Made by a program: the position numbers and the translations under genes | Notes under the pieces: generated by a model | Seen by the model: the letters and a program-made list of their open reading frames with translations, nothing else | Told to the model about the DNA's origin: nothing | Database searches by the model: none | NCBI GenBank assembly: GCA_007449985.2 | Contig: VIIQ02000698.1 | Location: forward strand, 69,501 to 133,500 | Reading direction: 5' to 3' | DNA length: 64,000 bases | Origin: Desmodesmus armatus | Lineage: Eukaryota > Chlorophyta > Chlorophyceae > Sphaeropleales > Scenedesmaceae | Shown: positions 1-11,539 of the stretch, piece after piece | How the letters are laid out: each line of letters begins with the position of its first letter | How positions within the stretch are numbered: the stretch's first letter is position 1

Positions 1-192
1 GTGTTGACACACAAGAACCAACCTTGACAAACGCATCATGACATGTGCTGGTGAGCTTTGATACCTATGACATTCCACGAGCTGCTGCTGTAGCTATGGC
101 GCTTCAGGAACACATACCAATACCAGCCACATTACCATCAACACAAAAACAAAGGAAGCCAGCTGTTCAAGAGACCCATGCACACAACTCAC

Positions 193-1326
193 CTGTTGCA
201 GCCTGGGCAGCCTTGGCAGCCGTCGCAGAAATGGCAGACATACATGGGGCCTGTAGAGATGCATGAGCTGCAGCTGCTGCAGCCCAGGGATGGCATCTGC
301 TGCGCACGGCAACGTCAGGGCTGTCAGGCAGGAGGGCAGCTGCGACTGTGCGCTGATGCGACCTTGCATGCCGCGACCCAGCTCCAATGACAGCAGCCTG
401 CTGAGGTGGCTGATGTTGAGGTCTGTCAGGGAGCTGCCTGTGTGGTCCAAGTCCAGCCAGACTTTGGTCAAGCTGGCTGGGAGCTGCGGCAGATCAGCCA
501 GAAGCAGTCTGTCGGGAGCGGACAACTGTTCAAGCTGCGTTAGCTGCCCCACAGCTGCTGCAAAGCTGCTCGGGTACACAAATGGGGCTCTTGCCACTGT
601 TGGCGCACAGCAGACCAGCACGCGCAAGGAGCGCAGCTGGCCGATGGCGCCACAGAATGCTTCTGTGAAGCGCGCTGGTGGCACATTCACCAGCATCAGC
701 TCTGTGAGGTGGCTGCAGGAGGCCAGGCTGCGAAGGGCTGCTGGCCTGTGGACATAGTTGCTAGTGAACGACCGCAGCCGCAGCAGGGGCACAGGCTGGC
801 TGAGGGGCTGAGGTCCACTGGACGCTGCTGCTGGTGCGCCTGGCGGGGTGCTGCTGATCTGCAGCGCGAACATTACGAGCTGTTCGGCTGCCGCCCAGCT
901 TGCATTGTCCTCTGTCCTGGCTGCTAGGGCAAGATGCAGCTCCCGCAGCAGCCCAGCATGGCGAGGCAGCCATGCAGCGAAGCCAGTGATGGCATCCAAA
1001 CCATTCGCGCTGGTCAACTGCATCATCAGGCACCCCACTGCCTGCTGCAGCGCCTGCCTGCATGCGCTGCTCAGCTGCAGCAGCCTGGCTACGTCCCCTG
1101 TGCTGAGGTCTTCAGCATGCTGCACCATGATCTGCAGCACTTGCGCCACCTGCAAGAGTATGCATACAAGGGACAAGGGGGGGGGGTGATCAGGGGAGAC
1201 AGGCCAGGAGGGGCCACCTCTGGCATGTGCAGGACTACCGAGACACCAGCCACGTGGAGGCCATATCAGCGATGAAATACAAACCAAGGACACACTCACC
1301 ACCGCATCGCTGTTGCCGAGGGCCAT
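193..1326 (-). CDS. LRR array unit 1: F-box-like leucine-rich-repeat protein, partial (3' exon off window)
   Basis: Member of the tandem leucine-rich-repeat (LRR) family filling the first 35 kb. Exon 1 (1300-1326) encodes only MALGNSDAV and ends at GTG|GTGAGT. Exon 2 (193-1149, 319 codons) follows a TTGCAG acceptor in phase 0 and ends at CAACAG|GTGAG. Exon 2 opens with a helical stretch (VLQIMVQHAEDLSTGDVARL, then SSACRQALQQAV) that resembles an F-box in length and pattern. An AAW motif, a polar Ala/Pro-rich linker and irregular LRRs (LRSLRVL, LTQLEQL, LTDLNISHLSRLLSLEL) follow. No stop interrupts it. The C-terminal exon present in all paralogues would lie left of base 1. The F-box assignment is inference from pattern only, and a role as a ubiquitin-ligase adaptor is speculative. 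Substrate and location are unknown. Confidence 0.75.
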
Positions 1327-2860
1327 CTTGTGACGTGCGTCCAGATACCAGCCGCACTTGCTGCTGCGTCAGTGAGACAGGGACTATGACAAGCCCAAAA
1401 CATAGTGGTCTCACACTGGGACTCCAATGCACAGATTGGCAAGGGCCCATTAAAACCCGCGCCACGACAACCATGTCATGTGGCAGTTGTTGTACCTTCC
1501 CAGCAAAGGTAGCAATGATTGGAGGGTTGAGGATCTGACACAGAGACCCCAAACAAATTGGCCTGTCACATCAGAATGGTGCTGGCCATTCAAGTACAGC
1601 ACAGCTGAGCAGTCACTGAGTGGCCTGACAGCGACAGCGGCGTGAGACAATGCCCGGAACCGGGGAGGTAGCAAGATTTCCTGTGGAGACACTGGGAACA
1701 CACAAAGATGGGAACACAGAACACAATGTAACTAGCACTGGGTCCCCCACCGCCACCCCAGGCAACGAAAGCCTAACAAAGCAACCTCACAGTACAATAG
1801 AAGTCGTCCAGACCAAAGCTGTGAGTCCAGCAGCCCCATCAAGCCTAGTAGGATTACCTGCAAGCAGCACCACCACCGCGCAGCGAGCGTCAGGAACAGC
1901 CCACCAGGATGCCAGGAAGGAGCATGTAGGCACAAGGGGGGAGGGTGGGGGTCCTCCCCCACCCCCAGCGTAGGCTGGCAGCACCAAGTAGGCCGTCACC
2001 GTGGGACCTGAACAGGCACAGCAGACAGAAATAACACAGGACAGGCGGGGCACACAAAAAAACAGACAGCCGGGCGGCAAAGAGCACAAGGCAGAAGAAA
2101 AACCACCCTGCCACCCAAAAACTTAACGCAGCACGGTGTGAAGTTAACCACCAACGGGGCAAGAAGCCCCGCCATTGCTAAACGGTGGTACTGTCACTGC
2201 TACAGGAACGCACCAGCGACAGCGGCGTGGGTGATGCCATCGAGGGTGGTTTGGGACTGTCGTTAAAACTTGAGCCTGTTAAGGAGGGGATCACCCCATG
2301 GGTGCACTGTGCATATACTGTGCATGCTGATTTTGGCTTGATCTGCGTCAGCCGCATAACTAGGTACTGCTTCATTACTGCTCAGTGGTGCGAAGGGCTA
2401 CTGGTGGCTTGTCACAAGTTGTGAGGAGTATCCACATTGAGCTCACTTCATAGCATCTCCCTAGTGGGGAAAAAACCTGATACCAGTCACTGCATGCAGC
2501 AAGTGACATATACTTGTGCATGAACAGCCTGTCAGCAATTACTACTACTACTACTGACTACTGCTAACTACTACTACTTTACTGGGTCAGGGCCTCGCCT
2601 GATCGCCCTTTCAGGAGCCAAAAGGGCTCATAGGGCATTAGCACTCCTCAAGAGCCACACGAACGGGGCAATTACAGATGCAAGATCCCAGGACTGGCAT
2701 AACAATACAACCCACACCAAGTGTCCAGCCAAACATCACAGGCGAGCACACTGTCTACCACCAAGAACACTGCACCGTACAGCTAGCTGTCTCCACACAC
2801 CAGGCCACTCCCTGCAGCTGATGCGGTGCAGGGTGAGGTACTGCCCGCACCATACGCTCA
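1327..2860. other. Intergenic spacer between units 1 and 2
   Basis: No gene is supported here. The spacer holds one copy of the 196-bp dispersed repeat (annotated separately), a G-rich/C-rich stretch near 1940-1970 and a short ACT/CTA-rich trinucleotide run around 2538-2580. The open frames lack splice context and have no paralogue. Unit 1 begins at the left edge and unit 2 ends at the right edge, so the spacer should contain the unit 1 promoter and the unit 2 3' UTR. Confidence 0.5.
1642..1837 (+). repeat. 196-bp dispersed repeat, copy 1
   Basis: This stretch matches the reverse complement of 25650-25845 over the same 196 bp. I count about four mismatches by eye, so roughly 98 percent identity. 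It begins at GTGAGACA and ends at CAGCAGCCCC. It has no obvious terminal repeats. An open frame runs through both copies, but it shows no recognisable domain and I do not call it a gene. High identity between an intergenic copy and one inside a transposon nest implies recent movement or copying. Confidence 0.8.
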
Positions 2861-4939
2861 CTACACCCAGTCTATCGCTGACAACAGCGGCAACTGCCCC
2901 AGCAGCCGGTCCGCCTCATACTCGGACATAATAACCTGACCATCCTGACCATTCACATTTGCTTCATCGCCGTCATCAAGCACAAGGTGAGTCAGGTTGG
3001 TGAGAGGGGCCAACAGGTGTAGTGTGTCATCTGTGACAGCTATGCCGCCGCAGATCATGCACTTGAGCTGCTGCAAATTGGTCAAATTAGCTGCAGACGC
3101 CCAAATTAGGGGACTGCTGAGCTCAAGGGACTCCAAGTGCAGCTTGCGCAACCCCGTCAGCCGCTGCATGATGGCTGCAATGCCTAAGTCAAGCTTGCCC
3201 CGACAGTGGGAAAACTTGAGGTCAGTCAGACCTGTCAGCTCAGTAAAGTGCACCAAGTCTGACCGGCATAGCTCAAGGCCTGACACATGCAGCATCTGCA
3301 GCTGTGGCAGCTTCTTGAGGTAAGAGTGCAGCATGACATTCTCAATAACACCTAGATCCTCCTCGCCGATTTAGATCCTCCTCGCCGATACCAGGGCCGT
3401 CCATCTCCTGTGTTGAGTCCTTCAGGTACAGTTGCAGGCCTGTCAGCTGTGTGCCTGCAGACAAGGCTGCCAGTACAGGCTCCAGCTGATCGTCTGTGCA
3501 GTGCTCCAGCCCAATCATCACCTGCGTGAAGACACACGATCACAAGGATGGAAAGGAGGATGGAACTGTGTATCGCACCTCGCTCCGCTGTGCTGCCGTT
3601 CCCTCATCACTGGTACTTCCATGCCTTGACGGTACCGCCCAGACCAGAGCCGCAGCTTGGTCAACACAATCCCGCATTATGTTAGCCAGTTTGATATACT
3701 GTTTGGCAGGCCCTTGAGCACCTGTAGCTATGAAGGACAATGAGCACATGTCATACACTCTATACTGTACAGAAAGAGACAGCCACTGGGAGAGACCCAT
3801 GCAAACAACCCACCTGCTTCAGCCTTGGTAGCTCAGGCAGCCGCTGCATCAGTGGCAGGCATGCAGCAGGCCTGCACAGGTTCAGCACCTGCAGGTGGCC
3901 CAACCCAGGGACAGCATCTGCTGCGCCAAGGAGCGTCAGGGCTGTCAGGCTGGAGGGCAGCTGCGACTGCGCACTGATGCGACCTAGCATGCTGAGCTCC
4001 AGCGAATGCAGCTTGCTCAATTGGCTGATGTCGATGGCTGCTGGGGAGTTGTCTGTGTGGTCCACATCCAAGTCGGCCTTTGTCAAGCTGGCCGGCAGCT
4101 GCGGCAGGCCAGCAAGAGGCAGCCTGTCAAGCGCCTCTAACTCTTCCAGCTGCGTCAGCTGCGCTACAGCTGCTGCAAAGCTGCTGGGGTATACGTGTCG
4201 GCCTGGCGCCGAAAAAAAGCACCGGAGCTTGCGCAAAGAGCGCAGCTGGCCGATGGCGCCACAGAATGCTTCTGTGAAGCGCTCTGGCGGCACATACGAC
4301 AGCGCCAGCTCTGTAAGGTGGCTGCAGGAGGCCAGGCTGCGAAGGGCCGCTGGGCTGTGGATGTAGTTGCTGCTGAAGGACTGCAGCCGCAGCAGGGGTG
4401 CTGGCTTGACGGGGGGCTGAGGCCGCACCAACGCTGCTGCTGGAGCGCCTGGCGGTGTACTGCTGATCTGCAGCGCGAACAAGACCACCTGTTCGGCTGC
4501 TGCCCAGCCTGCATCGTTTGCAGACCTGGCAGGTAAATTGAGGGGCTTCAAAAGCGCAACCTCCTGCAGCAGCCCAGCATGGTGCGGCAGCCATGCAGCA
4601 AAGCCAGTGGTGGCGACCACATTGTCCAACGCGTGGTAGCTGCTTATCTTCACACACCCCACTGCCTGCTGCAGTGCCCTCCTGCATGCACTGCTCAGCT
4701 GCAGCAGCCCGGCCACGTCTCGTGTGCTGAGGTCCTCGACATGCTGCACCATGATCTGCAACACTTGAGCAACCTGCTGGAGCATGCATACAAGGGGCGA
4801 GGGGATGAACACTCAGTTGACAGGTGGTGGGTGAGGACCAAGTCCGGCACCGTGGCAGTGTGCAGGAACACACCAAGACACCAGCCTCGTGGGGACCTTT
4901 CAGCGGGGATATCCTAAAACTCACCACGCAGCAGGCCAT
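2861..4939 (-). pseudogene. LRR array unit 2, exon 3 broken by a 19-bp duplication
   Basis: Three-exon unit. Exon 1 (4925-4939) reads MACCV then GTGAGT, shorter than in its paralogues. Exon 2 (3814-4773, 320 codons) is fully open, with the F-box-like start (VAQVLQIMVQHVEDLSTRDV) and LRRs. Exon 3 (2861-3521) starts in phase 0 with VMIGLEHC, matching the paralogue start. After about 45 codons it passes through a 19-bp tandem duplication, which shifts the frame and gives a stop a few codons on. The paralogue-like frame resumes downstream (MLHSYLKKLPQLQMLHVSGL) and stays open to the TAG at 2861. The exon 2 product could still be made as a shortened protein. An assembly artefact is possible but less likely, because the duplicated copies are exact. 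Confidence 0.72.
3353..3389 (+). repeat. Two tandem copies of an 18-bp sequence at 19-bp period
   Basis: TAGATCCTCCTCGCCGAT occurs at 3353-3370 and again at 3372-3389, separated by one T. The period of 19 is not a multiple of three, so it breaks the reading frame of unit 2 exon 3. Confidence 0.9.
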
Positions 4940-5816
4940 GTTGTGGTGTGCGTCCGAATGATCTGCCGCACACAGCTACGTACAGGCGATTGCAGGACAC
5001 AAACAAGCCCAGGAAGCATGTGGATAAAAGAGAGATTGAAGAGAGGCGGCGGGTAGACCTTCTTGATCAAGGAAAGACCCCAATACCAGCCATGAGTCAT
5101 GGCCCATGACAAATCACAAGTGACAGTTTTAGGGGTCCGCGAGTTACCCAAGCCCCCCATTTGAGCGTTGGGGACCTGATGAACGGAACCTATTGATCGT
5201 GCCTGCCCAGTCACAGCTGTACGGTTTTCTGCCACAGGAGTGGCTTGACAGCAGTGGCGTGGTGTAATGCCATGCAGTCAATGCCATGCAGTCAATGGTT
5301 GAGGGTTGGCACGATCTTGAGCTGTTGAGGAGCGCCGTACCCCACCAGACAACCCCGACATCCTGGTCTCCGCAAGCCACATACTGTTGGTTTGAATTGT
5401 CCTTCAAGGCGCCCCAAGGCGTGGGGCGTGGGTGATGGTCACTTGCTGGCTTGTGGGTAGTACCCACTGGGTACAGCAACTGACAAATCTGTTATAGAGC
5501 CAACATCAAAGCATCAGCCCTTGATTCACAACACCCCTGCCAGTGAGCACATGCAGCAAACATATCACATACAGCAAACATGCACAGCCTGTCAGCAGCA
5601 GCAAGAGCCAGCGCTGATGAGGCACACACCAACACGTGCACACCAAGTTGCCCAGCCAGGCATCACAAGGCACACACACACTCCCCACCACAAGAGTGAC
5701 ACCCTGCCACGGACAACTAGCCATGCCAGCACACTAGACAACTCCCTGCAGCTGCTGCGTGCAGGGTCACAACGACAACCAAGCATTGAACCAAACGCCA
5801 ACTAAACCCACTCAAT
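4940..5816. other. Intergenic spacer between units 2 and 3
   Basis: No gene recognised. A short tandem repeat of ATGCCATGCAGTCA lies near 5268-5296. The sequence is otherwise unremarkable and presumably carries the unit 2 promoter and the unit 3 3' UTR. Confidence 0.45.
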
Positions 5817-7884
5817 CTAATCCAACAGCGGCAACTGCCTCAGCAGCAAACTCTCATCGGAAACACCGTAGAAATACTCATCACCGTCCTGGTCATATGT
5901 GATGTAACCATGATCAAGCACGAGATGAGTCAAATTGGTGAGAGGAGACAACAGGTGCAGCGTCTCATCTGTGAGAGTTATTCCGCCGCATGTCATGCAC
6001 TTCAAGCACTGCAGGTTTGTCAGACATGCCGCAGCCACCCATATAAGGGGGCTGTTGAGGTCAAGGCTCACCACCTGCAGCTTGCGCAGCCCAGTCAGCC
6101 GCTGCATGATGGCTGCAATGCCTAGGTCAAGCGTGCCTCGACAGTCTGCAAACCTGAGGTCAGTGAGAGCCGTTAAAGAAGTGAAGTGCATCAAGTCCGC
6201 AGGATCCAACTCAAGGCCCGACACATGCAGCATCTGCAGCTGTGGCAGCTTGTTCAAATAAGAGTGCGGCCAGATGTACCGCATGTCACCTAGATTGACA
6301 TCACCAGGCCTGGGTCCGTCAAGCTCCTGGTCCGAGTTCCTCAAATACAGCTGCAGCCCAGTGAGCTGAGTTCCTGCAGACAGGGCCTCCAGCACAGGCT
6401 CCAGCTGCTCTCGCCTGCAATACTGCAGCCCAACAAGCACCTGCATGAAGACATACAAACACAGACGTGGCACAATTTTGCTGACCGTCATGCTGAGGTG
6501 CACTGGTGTGATTTCCGTCCGGCATCATACTGTTACTGTTACATGGTCCAGGCTGAGCCTGAACACCCCGTGGGGAGCATTATAGCCAAACCTGCCGCTC
6601 TTGCATAGCTGTTACGGTGTAAAGATCCATGCAAATTACTCACATTCCAGACAAACATCAACACAGCGAAAATACACACCCTGCAACCTACGGATCACTC
6701 ACGTGCTGTAGCCTTGGCAGCTCCGGCAGCCGCTGCATCAGTGGGAGGCATGCAGCAGGCTCGCGCAGATCCAGCAGCTGCAGCTGGCCCAGCCCAGGGA
6801 TGGCATCCGCTGGGCCCAGCAGCGTCATGGCTGTCAGGCTGTCAGGTAGCTGGGACACTGCGCTGACACGTCCCACCATGTTGAGCTGCAGCGTATGAAG
6901 CCTGCTGAGGTGGCTGATGTTGATGTCTGCAGGGGAGCTGCCTGTACCCTCCACATCGAAGTAGGCTTTTGTCAAGCTGACCGGCAGCTGCGACAGGCCA
7001 CCAGGACGCAGCCTGTCACACACGGATAAGTCTTCTAGCTGCGTCAGCTGCCCCACTGCTGCTGCAAAGCTGCTGGGGTACACGAAGAAGGCTCCAGGAA
7101 CTGTCAAAGCATGGCAGCTGAACTTGCGTAAGGAGCGCAGCTGGCCTATGGCGCCACAGAACGCTGCTGTGAAGCGCTCTGGTGGCACAAACAACAGCAC
7201 CAGCTCTGTAAGGTGGCTGCAGGGCGCCAGGCTCCGCAGCGCTGCTGGGCTGTGGACGTAGCTGCTGGTGAAGGACCGCAGCCGCAGCAAGGGTGCAGGC
7301 TGGCTGTGGGGCTGAGGTCCAACTACCGCTGCTGCTGCCACTGCTGGCGGTGTACTGCTGATCTGGAGTGCAAACACGATGAGCTGTTCGACAGCCGCCC
7401 AGCCTGCATCGTCCCCAGCGCTGGCTGTGCTGGCAGGTGCATGGCGGGGCCTTGCAAGTGCCAGCTCCTGCACCAGCCCAGCGTGCTGAGGCAGCCATGC
7501 AGCGAAGCCAGTGGTGGTCACCACGCTCCTCGGAAGGTCTATCTTCAAGCACCCCACTGCCTGCTGCAGTGCCCTCCTGCATGCGCTGCTGAGCTGCAGC
7601 ATCCCCGCCACGTCCCATTTGCTGAGGCTTTGGACATGCTGCACCATGATCTGCAGCACTTGAGCAACCACCTACAGCAGCAAGCACACCCCTACGGTGA
7701 AGCTGTGTGACGTGTGTGGTCGATTGACACTGAAGGCTGGCATGGGGTGATGTTGTTCAGGAGAGGCTGAGGGAAGCAGCTGCTGCTGCAGACTTGCCCA
7801 CTAAAGCTACTGGTACAGCTGCAGCCGGATGTCATCTGTATAATGGCAACTCACCACTTCATGGCCGCCGTTCCGCTCCGCCAT
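5817..7884 (-). CDS. LRR array unit 3: intact F-box-like LRR protein
   Basis: Intact unit and a good reference for the family. Exon 1 (7855-7884) encodes MAERNGGHEV and ends at GTGAGT. Exon 2 (6703-7671, 323 codons) follows a GTAG acceptor. Exon 3 (5817-6440, 208 codons with stop) follows ATGCAG. All junctions are in phase 0, giving about 540 residues. Exon 2 carries the helical F-box-like start (VLQIMVQHVQ, SSACRRALQQAVG), a TTGFAAWLP motif, a variable linker and LRRs with FTAAFCGAIGQLRSLRK and GLGQLQLLDL. Exon 3 holds six or so LRRs, including LPQLQMLHVSGLELDPADL, the strongly conserved LDLGIAAIMQRLTGLRKLQ and TDETLHLLSPLTNLTHLVL. There is no signal peptide or membrane segment, so it is probably soluble. 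The C-terminus ends at LLLRQLPLLD, a few residues shorter than the IEWV ending of its neighbours. Function is unknown. Confidence 0.78.
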
Positions 7885-9187
7885 CTCCAGATACACAAGT
7901 GCGAGTCTACAGTCAGAACTATCTGATCCAGAATCAGAGCACACAAGCTCAGAGTTCAGAGATCAAAGGGCTCCGAGAACAACAATTGCTGTTGCTTCGG
8001 ACTTGCAAAGGCTCCACTCATGCCGGCGGTTCGGCATGAGTGGAACCGAACCGCTGTCAAAATCAACCAGTTGCCAACCGCCATATTCAAACCCCTGCTG
8101 CCTGGCAGACAGATGTCCTCAGCCTGGGTAGCGTTCAGTTGAAGCTTTCCAGTCTGTTCAATGGGGTGTAGAGGAACGAACACACGTTTTCAGGTTGCTC
8201 AGGGGGGCAAAACCCTTGCTTATGCCAGGGGCAATTGTGGTTGCTGAGTGGGGTGGCACAGCTCCAGCAGGCCACCAGCCACTGCTGTCGGGAGTGGAGG
8301 GCAGACGAAATGACTGACAGCAGTCCTGGGAAAGACCAAGTGCCGTTGCTTCCCGTGCTGGCCCCTGCTCGGATTAGAAGGCAGCATGGGCGCACACAGA
8401 GGGGTTGGTCAGCTTGCATGTGTGCCGGCTCCTGGTTGTACGGGACGACAGCTAAGGCAAATGATGCTGATTGACTGCTTGACAGCCTGCTGTTCATGTT
8501 GATGCTGCACACACCATGCAGTTGTTGGTTACAGGCAATCCTGGCCATTTCTGCGAGTTTCCCGCGTGACTAGTTGAGAGCAAATGAGGCAACCCCGGGT
8601 CCCGGTGACAGGTCACGGTTACCGGTGCTGAGCAAGTGAGGACCTGAAGCAGGGAACCCAGTGATCCTGCCATGTTGCAGCTCAACTGGAACTGTTGGCG
8701 TCAGCTGACAGCAAGGTTGACAGGTGTGGGCTTGACTGAGCGTCGGTGAAACATTGAGGCTGTTGAGGATTCCTGGCCGCCATGCGCGCACCGACAGCTG
8801 AGAATATCTGAAGACATGATGAACTACAGTCCTTTGTCAGGAACACCCGTACCGTTTCATAGCAATGCCCACTGGTGTGGCAGTGCAGGCTTGTTTTGAA
8901 GCTCCTTGTCAAGCATTGACCCTCACTTGAAAGCACCCTCTTCCCAGTCAACACAATCTCCTCAACAGCCTGCCAGCTAAAGCCACCAGCAGCAAGGTTT
9001 TGGTTGGCATATCTTCCTCACGGCAATTTTGCCAAGCCAAGCATCATGGGACAAACACGCTCTCCACCACGTGGTGCACCAAAGTAACACTGCCACTCAC
9101 AGCTAGCAATGCCAGCACACCAGAAAACTCCCAGCAGCTGCTGCATGCAGGGACGCAGCGACAGCCAAGCACCAACCCAAAAGCTAA
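7885..9187. other. Intergenic spacer between units 3 and 4
   Basis: No convincing gene. It contains the perfect hairpin annotated at 8013-8044. Open frames here show no LRR similarity and no splice-supported structure. The stretch 8570-8690 is rich in GGTGACAGGT-like words without clear periodicity. Confidence 0.45.
8013..8044. repeat. Perfect 13-bp inverted repeat (hairpin)
   Basis: TCCACTCATGCCG and its exact reverse complement CGGCATGAGTGGA are separated by the six bases GCGGTT. It lies in the spacer upstream of unit 3. It could be a transposon footprint, a structured RNA or a protein-binding palindrome. No neighbouring T-run suggests a terminator. Confidence 0.75.
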
Positions 9188-11185
9188 TTAAACCCACTCG
9201 ATCTTATCCAAAAGGGGCAACTGCCTCAGAAGCCGCTGCTTGACAAAGCCGGAAGCTTGTAAGAAGTAGTCTTCGCCATCCTCATCAACTGCAAGCTGAC
9301 CAGCATCAAGCACCAGCTGAGTCAGCTTGGTGAGAGGGGCCAACAAGTGCAGCGTCTCATCTGTGACAGCTATGCCATCACATGTCATGCACTTCAGCTG
9401 CTGAAGGTTTGTAAGACTTGCTGCAGCCACCCAGATGAGTGGGCTGCTGAGGTCAAGGCCCACCAACTGCAGCTTGCGCAGCCCAGTCAGCCGCTGCATG
9501 ATGGCTGCAATCCCTAGGTCAAGTTTGCCCCGACAGTGTGCAAACTTCAGGTCAGTGAGAGCCGTCAGAGAAGTGAAGTGCACCATGTCTGCAGGATCCA
9601 ACTCGAGCCCTGACACATGCAGCATCTGCAGCTGTGGTAGCTTTTCCAAGTAGGAGTGCAGCTCAATGTCGCGCTCGTTACCATGGTGGAGGTCACCAGG
9701 CCCAGGCCTGTCGGACTCCTGGGACGAGTCCTTCAAATACAGCTGCAGCCCGGTCAGCTGTGTTCCTGCAGACAGGGCCTCCAGCACATCCTCCAGCTCA
9801 TTTTCCCCGCAGAATTGCAGCCCAACCAACACCTGCATGGACAAACACGTGCACAAGCATTCATGACCAATGTGTTGATGTGGTACTTTTCTGTAGCTTC
9901 ACATGACATACAGACGTGCTGCCATAGCTGTGGGCCAAACAGCAGCAGCAGCAACCTGCATGCTGCCCAGAGAGTACCATCGCGGAAAGAGACAAACGAC
10001 CGAGGGGGGCTCACACATATAATGCATGCACTCACCTTCTGCAGCAGTGGCAGCTCTGGCAGCTGCTCCAGCAGTGGCAGGCATGCAGCAGGCCTGCGCA
10101 GATTCAGCACCTGCAGCTGGCCCAGCCCAGGAATGGCATCGGCTGGGCCCAGCAGCGTCATGGCTGTCAGGCTGTCAGGCAGCTGGGACACTGCGCTGAC
10201 ACGTCCCACGATGCTGAGCTCGAGGGAGTGCAGCCTGCTGAGGTGGCTGATGTCAATGTCTGCAGGAAACCTGCCTGCATATTCCACATCCAAGTAGGCT
10301 TTCGTCAAGCTGGCTGGAAGCCGCGGCAGGGCACTGAGGGGCAACTTGTCGAGAGCGTCCAACTCAACTAGCTGCGTCAGCTGTCCAACTGCTGCTGCAA
10401 AGCTGCGTGGTTACACGAAGGAGGCTCCAGGCGCTGTGGCAGCAAAGCAGCAGAGCTTGCGCAAGGAGCGCAGTTGGCCGAGGGCGCCGCAGAATGCTTC
10501 TGTGAACCGCACTTGTGGCACATACGACAGCGCCAGCTCTGTGAGGTGGCTGCAGGGTGCCAGGCTGCGAAGGGCTGCTGGGCTGTGGACGTAGCTGCTG
10601 GTGAAGGACCTCAGCCGCAGCAGGGGCGCATGCTGGCTGGGAGGTTGAGGTCCAACCAACGCTGCTGCTGGCACTGCTGGCAGTGTGCTGCTGATCTGCA
10701 GTGCGAAGGCAACCAGCTGTTCCACAGCCGCCCAGGCAGCAATGTCCTGAGCGCTGGCAGGTGCTGGGTTGGGCCTTACAAGTGCGAGCTCCTGCAGCAG
10801 CCCAGCGTGCTGAGGCAGCCATGCAGCAAAGCCAGTGGTGGCCACCATGCTGCTCAAGTGGTCTATCTTCAAGCACCCCACTGCCTGCTGCACTGTCCTC
10901 CTGCATGCGCTGCTCAGCTGCAGCAGCTTGGCGACGTCTCATATGCTGAGGCCTTGGACATGCTGCACCATGATCTGCAGCACTTGCGATGCCTGCTGAA
11001 CACAGCGGCATCCACAGGGCGGTGGGTGGGGGTGCAGGTGAGAACAGCATGCTGCGAAGCCTGGTGGGTGTGGGGAATTTCTGGCATGTGTGGGACCCCG
11101 ACACCAGCAGGGTGTAGACCATAGCAGATGCAAGTACTGTCCAGATAAACGAACTCACCACCGCATCACTGTTGCAGAAGGCCAT
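9188..11185 (-). pseudogene. LRR array unit 4, two in-frame stops in exon 2
   Basis: All three exons and splice sites are present. Exon 1 (11159-11185) encodes MAFCNSDAV. Exon 2 spans 10036-10992 (319 codon positions). Exon 3 (9188-9832) is open from VLVGLQFC to DKIEWV. Exon 2 has a TGA at 10939-10941 where paralogues have CGA or CGG (the R/G of LSTRDV), and a TAA at 10411-10413 where paralogues have TAC (the Y of FVYPSSF). Translation would end about 25 codons after the start. There are no indels, so this looks like recent loss by point mutation. Sequencing error would have to strike twice. Confidence 0.8.
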
Positions 11186-11539
11186 GGTGTCTGGACAACA
11201 CTGGACAGTGCGTCCCTGGGGGCAAGAGGTTTTCGCACACTTTGCAAGCGTAAACGATCGAAAGACGCCACAAGCCCACAAAGAAAGAGATATTCTGATG
11301 AAATGTAGCCCAGGTGAGGTGGCCCCTTTAGAACGCAAGGTCCCAAACCACTAAAATTTGAAACCCAAGAGTGACATGTGACAGACTCCACCAGCCAGAA
11401 TAGCAGGCTCGGCCCAATGGGCCACATTGTGAATCAATAGCTTGCTGATACTGTGCACACACAGCCTACACAACGTCAAGCGTCCCGTCACTGCAGCACC
11501 AACCTCTGTTGATCTTGATCTCTTCTTGGAATTCCTGAC
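11186..11539. promoter_or_regulatory. Head-to-head spacer between units 4 and 5
   Basis: The 354 bp separate two divergent start codons and must hold both promoters, possibly shared. No TATA box is obvious. If the spacer drives both genes, the decay of unit 4 may not affect unit 5 expression. Confidence 0.35.

Noticed and set aside
1650..1973. 107-codon frame in the 196-bp repeat
   Set aside because: It is conserved between the two copies only because the DNA is nearly identical. There is no domain and no start or splice support.
94..4939. Long plus-strand and alternative minus-strand open frames over LRR units
   Set aside because: They are shadows of GC-rich LRR exons. They do not match splice sites and are not conserved as proteins among paralogues.
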